Shown: positions 1 through 6,427 of the stretch, piece by piece
Position numbering within the stretch: position 1 is the stretch's first letter
How the letters are laid out: each line of letters opens with the position of its first letter
NCBI RefSeq assembly: GCF_003334855.1
Contig: NZ_QOWE01000041.1
Location: 1-33,468, forward strand
Direction of reading: 5' to 3'
Source of the DNA: Larkinella punicea
GTDB lineage: Bacteria; Bacteroidota; Bacteroidia; Cytophagales; Spirosomataceae
Length of the DNA: 33,468 nucleotides
Position numbers and translations under genes: made by a program
Notes under the pieces: generated by a model
The model's input: only the letters and a program-made list of their open reading frames with translations
Database searches by the model: none
What the model was told of the DNA's origin: nothing

Positions 1-150
1 TTCCAGGATGAACTCGGGTAACAGGAACTGAATCAGGGGCAAGAAACTCTCCAAAACAATACAGGTTTGATCAAAAACACAAACCTAAAAAAATCCTACG
101 CCCTCCACAACTTTTGCTCTTGATCCATGTTTACCTAACGCTTTACCTAA

Positions 151-186
151 AAACAAAAAAGCACTTACAGATTCATGTAAGTGCTT
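151..186 (-). terminator. Rho-independent terminator downstream of the tRNA-Val remnant
   Basis: A perfect 10-bp hairpin (arms 159-168 and 177-186, 8-nt loop) is followed on the minus strand by a T-rich tract (151-160). It lies 11 nt beyond the 3' end of the tRNA fragment on the same strand, so it is best read as the original terminator of that tRNA gene. This suggests that positions 1-197 are the original chromosomal flank. Positions 1-150 hold no gene that I can support. Confidence 0.75.
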
Positions 187-197
187 GATTTTCAGCG

Positions 198-244
198 TGG
201 GAGTTGACGGGTTCGAACCGCCGACCCTCTGCTTGTAAGGCATA
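198..244 (-). other. Truncated tRNA-Val (TAC) 3' half, probable integration attachment site
   Basis: Read on the minus strand, this stretch holds the anticodon loop CTTACAA (anticodon TAC, valine), the 3' anticodon stem, the variable region, a T arm with loop TTCGAAC, the 3' acceptor strand and discriminator A. CCA is not encoded. The 5' anticodon stem strand matches at four of five bases, and beyond 244 the sequence becomes AT-rich with no D arm or 5' acceptor strand, so no functional tRNA is made. Tyrosine recombinases commonly insert into tRNA 3' ends, rebuilding an intact tRNA at one end and leaving a partial copy at the other. The recombinase gene 124 nt away fits that. The partner end is not in the window. 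Confidence 0.75.
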
Positions 245-337
245 GTCTATTCAATTATTAATTATTATTATTATTTACTTTTAATTACTAAATCTGTTGA
301 TGAACAACTGATTACCAAATGAATCATTCTTTTCTTT

Positions 338-368
338 TTTGTAAATTTACTAAGCTTTACTAATTTTG
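338..368 (+). promoter_or_regulatory. Bacteroidota-type promoter of the integrase gene
   Basis: TTTG at 338-341, then exactly 19 nt, then TAATTTTG at 361-368, matches the Bacteroidota vegetative consensus TTTG-N19-TAnnTTTG. Transcription would start a few bases after 368, so the integrase start codon is probably downstream of the GTG at 368. Confidence 0.65.
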
Positions 369-400
369 TGTATCAAACTGTGTCGCAAATTTTGATACAC
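368..400 (+). promoter_or_regulatory. Perfect inverted repeat at the integrase transcription start
   Basis: Arms GTGTATCAAA (368-377) and TTTGATACAC (391-400) are perfect 10-bp inverse complements with a 13-nt spacer. The repeat directly abuts the -7 element and covers the predicted transcription start and candidate start codons. It could be an operator for a repressor, or an RNA hairpin hiding the start of translation. Which one is inference. Confidence 0.5.
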
Positions 401-1645
401 GCTACCGCCACCGCTGCCATTGTGCTCGATACTCGTCGAAAAAAAACCGACGATACTTACCCTTTGAAGTTACGCATTACCTATCAGAGAGTCCGGAAGT
501 ATTACAGGATTGGTATTGACTTAACCGAACCTATCTGGCTGGAGGTTGAGGATAAATCCAAAACGCGCCGGGAACTTCGTGAAATCCGGGAACGGTTGAG
601 CGCATTCCAGAGCCGGGCAGAACAAACCATTAAGGGTATTGAAAATTTCGATTTTGATTCCTTCGAGGCCAGTTACTTTCAAAACTTTACTGAAAATGTC
701 AAAGAGAAAGCACTACGTAATGATATTGTACCTGCTTATTCCAGGTATATAAAGCAGTTAGAGGAGGAGGGCAGGGCGTCCTACGCAGGAATATTCAAAT
801 CTTCCATTACATCGCTTGAGACGTTTAAGAAACGTCTCAAATTTTCTGATGTAACACCAGACTTTTTGAAGAAGTATGAGAAATGGATGCTACAGGAAGG
901 AAACTCGGTAACATCGATTGGTATGTGGCTTCGACCGCTTAGGACCATTTTCAACATCGCCATTGAGGACGGTGTCGTCACGCGCGAGCAGTACCCATTC
1001 GGAAAACGGAAGTACCAGATACCCGGTGGTCAGAATATCAAAAAGGCACTGACTTTGGCCGAGGTTGAAAAGATTTTCCATTTTCATGCTGTCACTGGTA
1101 GCCAGGAAGACAAGGCGCGGGACTTCTGGATTTTCTCCTATCTCTGCAACGGTGTTAATATGAAAGACATCTGCCGATTAAAGTGGAAGAATATTGAAAA
1201 GGATAGTGTGACCTTCATCCGGGCGAAAACCGAGCTTACTAATAAATCGAACATTAAACCCATTGTGGCTGTGCTTACCGAGCCGTCACTCCATGTTATA
1301 CACAAATGGGGGGGCGAAAGAGTCAGCCCGGATTCCTATGTGTTTCCGATCCTGAGCCCTGGCCTGACGCCAAAACGTGAACGCGAGTTAGTGCAGTATT
1401 TCACCAAGTTCGTTAACAAGTGGATGCAGCGAGTTGCGGATGCCCTTGGCATTGACAAGCCGGTCACCACCTACTACGCCCGCCACAGCTTCGCAACTGT
1501 TTTGAAGCGGTCCGGGGCACCCATTGAATTTATTTCCGAGAGTCTTGGCCATAGTGACATGAAAACGACAGATAACTACCTCGACGGTTTCGAGGATGAT
1601 ACGAAGCGTGAATATACCAAAGCATTGCTGAATTTTAATCGATAA
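368..1645 (+). CDS. Tyrosine recombinase / phage-type integrase
   Basis: Site-specific recombinase expected to integrate and excise the element at the adjacent tRNA-Val site. With the longest frame (425 aa) there is an N-terminal arm-binding-like segment (about 18-60), a SAM-like core-binding domain (about 105-205) and a C-terminal catalytic domain (about 225-415). Visible catalytic elements are Arg372 in YYARHSFAT, the LGH motif at 393-395 and the nucleophile Tyr404 in NYLDGF. The usual first Arg of box I appears to be replaced in YLCNGVNMKDI; Bacteroidota integrases of the IntDOT type are known to lack this residue. The start is uncertain: GTG at 368 overlaps the promoter -7 element, so GTG at 380, TTG at 392 or GTG at 422 are more realistic. 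The recombinase identity is firm; element type is inferred. Confidence 0.92.
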   Translation: MYQTVSQILIHATATAAIVLDTRRKKTDDTYPLKLRITYQRVRKYYRIGIDLTEPIWLEVEDKSKTRRELREIRERLSAFQSRAEQTIKGIENFDFDSFEASYFQNFTENVKEKALRNDIVPAYSRYIKQLEEEGRASYAGIFKSSITSLETFKKRLKFSDVTPDFLKKYEKWMLQEGNSVTSIGMWLRPLRTIFNIAIEDGVVTREQYPFGKRKYQIPGGQNIKKALTLAEVEKIFHFHAVTGSQEDKARDFWIFSYLCNGVNMKDICRLKWKNIEKDSVTFIRAKTELTNKSNIKPIVAVLTEPSLHVIHKWGGERVSPDSYVFPILSPGLTPKRERELVQYFTKFVNKWMQRVADALGIDKPVTTYYARHSFATVLKRSGAPIEFISESLGHSDMKTTDNYLDGFEDDTKREYTKALLNFNR

Positions 1646-1850
1646 AAACGGCGTATCGTTAATCGAAGGAATTCTGCAAAGGAGGAGAAGGAGAATGATC
1701 TTCTTTTTTAATTTAGTTTATATATGATCATAAATAAATACCTATGATCACTTTGTTCAGATTGTCTTCAAACCGTCAATTGGTAGTTGCACTATGAATC
1801 GAGCCTGAATAGAGAATGATTCAGCAGTGGGAAATGCTAAACACAATGCA

Positions 1851-2043
1851 TCGCTTTCGTTTTTTCCCTCTTTCGAATGAGGGCACCAAACGGAAGGGGA
1901 GGAACTTGATGCATTTTTTTACTAAATTTGTCTACAAATGGATGCAACGGATTGCCACCAGGCAGGAGATCGAGAAGCAGATTACTACCTATTTTGCCGG
2001 GTATTATTCGCTACGATTCTCATTTGGTCATGGGGCGTTTTAA
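1851..2043 (+). pseudogene. Decayed C-terminal fragment of a second tyrosine recombinase
   Basis: The translation contains FFTKFVYKWMQRIA and ITTYFAGYYS, which align with YFTKFVNKWMQRVA and VTTYYARHSF near residue 340-375 of the integrase just upstream, followed by a collapsed FGHGAF in place of LGH. The catalytic Arg context is altered, the Tyr is missing and no N-terminal domain precedes it. It is a non-functional remnant, either of a partial tandem duplication or of an earlier insertion at the same attachment site. The flanking stretches 1646-1850 and 2044-2233 are AT-rich and show no other gene. Confidence 0.6.
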
Positions 2044-2233
2044 ATAATCCTTCTCCAGATTTTTCAGGATCATCCCTTCGAGCTTAGTTGTGGTTGGATC
2101 AAAAGGGAATGTAATTAGCTTGGAGAAAATCCGAATAATGTTTGGGAAATCCAAATAAAATTACGTTGATTCAATCAAAAACATCATTGTTCGAGAGGGA
2201 TGATTTGATTTTACGCTGTCCAGAACGAATTTG

Positions 2234-3223
2234 ATGAATAGAACACGTCCTGTTTATGAAACCTCCATGGAGGAAGCGTACTTTTCAGTCGCCGGGCACT
2301 TTGAGCCTGATCCCATATACGATGCCGATGCTCCCCAAAATATAGCCTATGCGGGGTTTTCGTATTGGCAGGGTAGGTACAGAGATGGATTTATCCGATT
2401 TGACGAGGTAATTAGAAAATCAGAAATTAAACTCCTCAACCAGATCCAAAATTGTTATGAGGCCATACTGTCCCAGACCTTCTCTGTAACTGAACTGCGC
2501 AACATACTAAACCGCGTCCGTAACAAAACCAACACTTACCGTTTTGACCCTGAAAGGAAGAAGAAGCATCAGGCTTGGAAATTAATCGCGGACTATTCGG
2601 CCCTTGCGGATATTTCGGGTAGCGAGTCTGACGAAAAACTCGCAGAATTTAAGGCGCGTACTTTCTTTTACGATTGTTTGAATGCTCAGCTCGACTCGTT
2701 GGACCGAGTTGGTGAAACAACGGAAAACTACCTGTTAAAACTGCACTCCGTTGTAGAGTTCAAATTAGAGAGCATTGAGCCAGAGGTGAATGGTGTTGAG
2801 TCGGGACCTTTTTACTTCCAAGTGGTTGAAAAGGTCAAAAATAGACCTGCATTTTTCACTGACTACACTCGATACCTGGTCAAGTTTCTCAAACAGGAAG
2901 GCTTTCTTGTAAACGATGTCAAATTGGACGAGTTTAGAACGCTTTTTTTTAAAAAGAAATTTGACGTCTCTGCCCAAGCACTTTTGCATATTCGATGGCA
3001 AAAAAGCTACCCATCACTAGCTTACTTAATTTATAGACTTAGAGGTTCATTTATTCAGCCAACCGATGCTTACAAGATTGCCGTAAACCGGTTTGTCAAC
3101 AAAACAGGTGAGCCCTTCCGTCCAAAGAGGCCAAATTATGACAGCAGTAATAAATCAGATGCTGATGTTTACCTGATCGATGAAGTTCTACAATTAGTAA
3201 AGAAGGAAATAGAGAAGACGTGA
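2234..3223 (+). CDS. Mobile-element protein of unknown function, faintly RteC-like
   Basis: A 329-aa protein, mostly helical and charged, with no signal peptide or membrane segment, so probably cytoplasmic. ATG at 2234 is chosen over the TTG immediately before it. The C-terminal third has RWQKSYPSLAYLIYRLR followed by FIQPTDAYKIAVNRFVN, which resembles the end of RteC proteins, regulators of excision in Bacteroides conjugative transposons (a tryptophan, then a helix ending in xLIYxL, then a short helix region). The match is weak and read by eye, so RteC is only a suggestion. Position between the integrase and an excisionase-like gene fits a role in element control. Base composition is AT-rich compared with the metal genes to the right. 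Confidence 0.6.
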   Translation: MNRTRPVYETSMEEAYFSVAGHFEPDPIYDADAPQNIAYAGFSYWQGRYRDGFIRFDEVIRKSEIKLLNQIQNCYEAILSQTFSVTELRNILNRVRNKTNTYRFDPERKKKHQAWKLIADYSALADISGSESDEKLAEFKARTFFYDCLNAQLDSLDRVGETTENYLLKLHSVVEFKLESIEPEVNGVESGPFYFQVVEKVKNRPAFFTDYTRYLVKFLKQEGFLVNDVKLDEFRTLFFKKKFDVSAQALLHIRWQKSYPSLAYLIYRLRGSFIQPTDAYKIAVNRFVNKTGEPFRPKRPNYDSSNKSDADVYLIDEVLQLVKKEIEKT

Positions 3224-3281
3224 AAAAACTAAAAAAAATACACATTTTTAATTTCCTTAAAATCAATAGCTTAAAGGGGTT

Positions 3282-3304
3282 TTTACCCGATGATTTACCC
3301 GATG
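3282..3304 (+). repeat. Tandem 11-nt direct repeat, period 12
   Basis: TTTACCCGATG occurs at 3282-3292 and again at 3294-3304. Pairs of TTTAC-containing repeats also occur at 130-149 (period 12) and 346-363 (period 10). They could be binding sites for the integrase, the excisionase or a repressor; this is inference. Confidence 0.45.
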
Positions 3305-3393
3305 GTTTGTTGAAATGCAAATAGCCGCATTCCTTTTTTTTTCAAATTTGTATCGAATCCCACGGAGAGATTTCGGAATAAAATAACAAAAAA

Positions 3394-3531
3394 ATGAAAA
3401 AAACAAAATCGGCATTAAAAATTTTCGTAAACAGGCAGTATGCCCGAAGGAGAGATGCCACGGTCGGGAAGTTGTACTGGCGAGTGCCGCTTCCAGTAGT
3501 CACACCACAGCCACACTCGGAAAGGTCATGA
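3394..3531 (+). CDS. Small basic ORF (45 aa) coupled to the excisionase-like gene
   Basis: ATG at 3394 opens a 45-codon frame rich in Lys and Arg (begins MKKTKSALKIF). Its TGA overlaps the ATG of the next gene as ATGA (3528-3531), the usual geometry of translational coupling. No family is recognised. It could be a short regulatory peptide, or only a leader ORF that sets translation of the downstream DNA-binding protein. Support is the overlap and A-rich leader only. Confidence 0.35.
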   Translation: MKKTKSALKIFVNRQYARRRDATVGKLYWRVPLPVVTPQPHSERS

Positions 3532-3881
3532 ACCAAATTTTACTTTCGGGAATGGAGCTCAGCGAACTGCTTAACTCGATCCGGCACATCGTTCAGGAGG
3601 CTTTCTTCACCTTCCAGTCAACGCCACCCGTCCAGCCCTCGAATCGAATGGGGGGCATTGGTCTCGCCCGGGAAGTAACGGGGCTGGCAACATCAACCCT
3701 CTATAATCTGGTGGCGCAAAACAAGATCCCTCACTGCAAGAGGGGCGGGAAACTCTTCTTCATGGAGGAGGAACTCCACCAGTGGATTCTGGCGGGTCGT
3801 CGGAAAACGACCGCCGAAGTCGCTACCGATGTAGACGCCTTCCTGTGCCGTCACCCAAAAGGCAAGGCGAAGATCAGTTAA
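3528..3881 (+). CDS. Helix-turn-helix DNA-binding protein, excisionase (HTH_17) type
   Basis: A 117-aa protein whose middle (about residues 42-88) reads GIGLAREVTGLATSTLYNL followed by AQNKIPHCKRGGKLFF and EELHQWI. This is the winged-helix pattern of the MerR/excisionase HTH_17 family: recognition helix with STLY, wing at KRGGKLFF and a helix with the conserved W. Such proteins in Bacteroidota elements act as excisionase/directionality factors or local regulators. The N-terminal 40 residues form an amphipathic helix perhaps used for dimerisation. It starts inside the stop codon of the 45-aa ORF. Confidence 0.8.
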   Translation: MNQILLSGMELSELLNSIRHIVQEAFFTFQSTPPVQPSNRMGGIGLAREVTGLATSTLYNLVAQNKIPHCKRGGKLFFMEEELHQWILAGRRKTTAEVATDVDAFLCRHPKGKAKIS

Positions 3882-4360
3882 AACATGGTCACGCTATCCT
3901 AATCACTTCCTTTCTGTGGTGGCGTGTGTCGCCAACCCACCATTGGCCAGAAGGCCACCTTCGGCTTGCGGACTGGAGTCACCAACGGGGACCGGCAGGA
4001 TGCCCGTACCCCGAACCGCAAACGGAAATGTCCAATCGTTCACCTTTTTTCACCGACTGCTACTATGATTAGCTAAAATCGTTCTCGCATATAATGCGAC
4101 TCTACACCTAGTCTGAACTGATCGCCGGGACACCTTGAGACCGTTTTACTTGGTTTCAGGCTCCAGAAAGTGGTACCCTTTCTGGACACGTCACCCCAAA
4201 TCCCTGCCACTGGACAAATCGCTCCTACTCCAGTCAGATCAGACGGAAAACCGCCCTGCGTTTCCCTTTCCTGCCAGCATCGAACGGACCTCACCATTTG
4301 GTCTGCCGGGAAATGTATTGACTGCAATCACTGATTTCTTTTACCAATTAAAAACGACCC
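3882..4360. other. 479-nt intergenic region, no gene recognised
   Basis: No convincing reading frame, RNA gene or consensus promoter. It holds small GC-rich inverted repeats (for example around 3921-3940) and leads into the first gene of the paralogous pair. Frames open here lack any family resemblance. Confidence 0.4.
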
Positions 4361-5005
4361 ATGGAAAACAATTCCATACAAACAGCTTCAATGGATACCA
4401 TTGGGCTTCATCTCATCCTACCCGAAGGATACAACTCCCAACCTGCTTTTGCGAAAGACGTATTCGACGATTACCTCAACCCAGGGAGCTGTAATTTCTT
4501 GTCGGAGAAGGAACTGGTCAGGCTGGTTCCCCTGGAACCAGACGAGTACGAGTACTTTAAACGCGTAGGCTTAATCTCCTTCATCGAACTGGGTGGCCGA
4601 AAGATCTGCCCGCGGCCCTATTTCGAACCTCTGCTTTTTGCGACCTACCGCCACTTTCCATTGGTGCATCCCCACCTTCACCGGTTCCTCTACGGGGCCA
4701 AAAACCGGAACCCTTATTCCCCGAAGGATACGCAGATATACCTGGATCTGTTTCCCTCTTGCAGCCAGGAGAATGTTTGGCTGTCACGCGATAATCGTCA
4801 AGGATCCCGGTTGGTGAGCCTCATGAAATTCATCGATCAGATTACCTGTGAATTCGAGAAAGCCATGACAGACGAAGATTTCGAGGACGGAGCTCCCGAA
4901 TATGTACCCCACCGGATGATCGACTGTTTCGCCATGTGGCAACGCGGCCAGTGGCATCTCAACACGGAGGCCGACCCGGCCTGGCACAACCAGCGGTATC
5001 GGTAA
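4361..5005 (+). CDS. Unknown protein, paralogue A of a tandem pair
   Basis: A 214-aa soluble protein with no signal peptide and no recognised domain. It clearly shares a fold with the next gene: FEPLLFATYRHFPLVHPHLHRFLYG matches VEPVLYAMFRPFPRIWPALHQYIFG, LFPSC matches LFPTC, and CFAMWQRGQWH near the C-terminus matches YYPMWGRGEWH. Residues about 45-80 (EKELVRLVPLEPDEYEYFKRVGL then GRKICPR) look like a small helix-turn-helix with a wing, so DNA binding is possible but unproven. It belongs with the element genes between the excisionase-like gene and the polymerase-like gene. Confidence 0.65.
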   Translation: MENNSIQTASMDTIGLHLILPEGYNSQPAFAKDVFDDYLNPGSCNFLSEKELVRLVPLEPDEYEYFKRVGLISFIELGGRKICPRPYFEPLLFATYRHFPLVHPHLHRFLYGAKNRNPYSPKDTQIYLDLFPSCSQENVWLSRDNRQGSRLVSLMKFIDQITCEFEKAMTDEDFEDGAPEYVPHRMIDCFAMWQRGQWHLNTEADPAWHNQRYR

Positions 5006-5357
5006 TCGACTTTTCTGAGAGTCAGAATCGGGTGTTCCCGTTAACGTATACCATTGATCGTTAGATCGGACTCCCTCTTAAATCACCAACTTAACCAAAG
5101 TACTTCGTTCAGCTTATGCCCCGTGCCCCTCCAATTATACCTGATGCTGTTTCAATCAAGACCGACCCCGGTCGGGGTCGGTACCGCCACCGAATTCACC
5201 GTTGTGGTGCTTCGCGTATCCGATCGATGAACCCAGGCATTGGCAATCACCGCTTCCGGATTCTTTAATCCGAGTCGGTCAGTGATGATCTGGATCCGTT
5301 GGGTGGACCTACGTTTTTAACTAAAATTTTATTTTTACCCTTTAATCCAAACTCGGT
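5006..5357. other. 352-nt gap with strong GC-rich hairpins
   Basis: No gene recognised. The clearest structure is a hairpin with 9-bp arms ACCGACCCC (5161-5169) and GGGGTCGGT (5174-5182) around a 4-nt loop. A second, smaller hairpin has CGGATT (5257-5262) and AATCCG (5267-5272) around CTTT. There is no T tract after the first, so neither is a standard terminator. The gap separates the two paralogues. Confidence 0.45.
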
Positions 5358-5960
5358 ATGAAAATACCTCAACTTTTATTACCCGCAGGCTGCTCCCAAG
5401 AACAACACCTGCGTGATCTTCACGAGGAAATTGCCAATTTCCAGTTCCGGAAGTTCCTCTCGCACGGCGAAGTCCTCCATATGACGACCCTTGACGCGGC
5501 CCATTTAACCCAATTGTGGCAACGGGGATTGCTTCCCCGCATCCAATTCGAGGATCAAATCATATACCGCTTCTGTGATGTGGAACCCGTATTGTACGCT
5601 ATGTTCCGGCCGTTCCCGCGTATCTGGCCAGCCCTCCATCAGTACATCTTTGGCTACACGGCGGAAAGCGTTCTGTACGTCAGCGGAAGTGATAACGTCT
5701 CCTGGTTCTACGAGGGTCAGCTTTTCCCGACCTGTTTCCGGGAAGGCTTAACCTGGGCCTCCGATGATCGGGAAGACCCGCGGGTCCTTCAGCTCAGAGC
5801 CTTCGTTGAGACCCTCACCGCAAATCCGACTTCGGAAGGGGCAGAAAACTCCGGCGAAAGCCGGGCAAGTCAACTGCTCACCAAATACTACCCTATGTGG
5901 GGGCGGGGGGAGTGGCATGCCACCCACCTGCCCGACGGCGTTGAGCGGGAAATCCGATAA
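5358..5960 (+). CDS. Unknown protein, paralogue B of a tandem pair
   Basis: A 200-aa soluble protein homologous along most of its length to the preceding 214-aa gene but much diverged (conserved blocks: EP-L-A--R-FP---P-LH---FG, LFP-C, and MW-RG-WH near the C-terminus). The tryptophan- and proline-rich core suggests a compact binding domain. Residues about 40-75 (TTLDAAHLTQLWQRGLL then DQIIYRF) again resemble a helix-turn-helix with a short wing. Its stop is followed directly by the start of an 85-aa ORF, so the two are probably co-translated. Function unknown. Confidence 0.65.
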   Translation: MKIPQLLLPAGCSQEQHLRDLHEEIANFQFRKFLSHGEVLHMTTLDAAHLTQLWQRGLLPRIQFEDQIIYRFCDVEPVLYAMFRPFPRIWPALHQYIFGYTAESVLYVSGSDNVSWFYEGQLFPTCFREGLTWASDDREDPRVLQLRAFVETLTANPTSEGAENSGESRASQLLTKYYPMWGRGEWHATHLPDGVEREIR

Positions 5961-6218
5961 ATGAACCAGTGGCCACCTCTAAGTTGGCGTAGTGAAACCT
6001 GGGGTGAGTTTAATACTCACTCCAGTTCATGCCAGGGACCCCAGTTGTTGCTGACCAAGCAATTGGCAACCTTCGAGGAACAGATCTGGCAGGAGGTGGA
6101 CCAGTACCTCCAGATTGCGAAAACCTACGGTGATGAAGAACATATGATGGCGTGCCGCTTATTTCGAATGCCCTTTCACTTCTCCTGGGAGGAGGCAGTG
6201 GATCGCAAAGTGGCGTAA
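5961..6218 (+). CDS. Small unknown protein (85 aa) adjoining paralogue B
   Basis: ATG at 5961 follows the TAA of the upstream gene with no spacer, which argues for translational coupling. The 85-aa product is acidic and Trp-rich, with a predicted amphipathic helix (LLLTKQLATFEEQIWQEVDQYLQIAKTY). No family recognised. It may be a partner of the upstream paralogues or of the polymerase-like protein. Confidence 0.5.
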   Translation: MNQWPPLSWRSETWGEFNTHSSSCQGPQLLLTKQLATFEEQIWQEVDQYLQIAKTYGDEEHMMACRLFRMPFHFSWEEAVDRKVA

Positions 6219-6230
6219 ATTTTTAGTGCA

Positions 6231-6252
6231 TCAGGGCCGGTCCCGGCCCTGA
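6231..6252 (+). terminator. Strong hairpin after the 85-aa gene, possible terminator
   Basis: Perfect 10-bp arms TCAGGGCCGG (6231-6240) and CCGGCCCTGA (6243-6252) with a 2-nt centre. The tract after it (TTTCTCT) is only partly T-rich, so termination is likely but imperfect. It closes the gene pair at 5358-6218. Confidence 0.5.
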
Positions 6253-6311
6253 TTTCTCTGCCTGCGCCATCCGTTAAATTACTCCCAGGCTCCTATGGCC
6301 TAACCGCTTCT

Positions 6312-6333
6312 GGTATATGCCAGCTTATATACC
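6312..6333. promoter_or_regulatory. Inverted repeat upstream of the polymerase-like gene
   Basis: GGTATAT (6312-6318) and ATATACC (6327-6333) form 7-bp arms separated by 8 nt, about 95 nt before the start codon of the polymerase-like gene. The geometry suits a dimeric regulator. No consensus promoter is clear beside it. Confidence 0.3.
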
Positions 6334-6427
6334 CGTTTAACTGCCGCTAATTTGGATCTCCCATCAAAAAGGCCTCTAAGCACGGCTACTTCAGTGATTT
6401 CTTCTAGCTACCAAAACCACCCTTTCT

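Noticed and set aside
63-86. Hairpin AGGTTTG/CAAACCT as a terminator
   Set aside because: Stem of 7 bp with a 10-nt loop and no proper T tract on the strand where it would be needed.
3782-4072. Reading frame overlapping the excisionase-like gene
   Set aside because: Different frame of the same DNA with no family resemblance and unlikely composition; a shadow frame.
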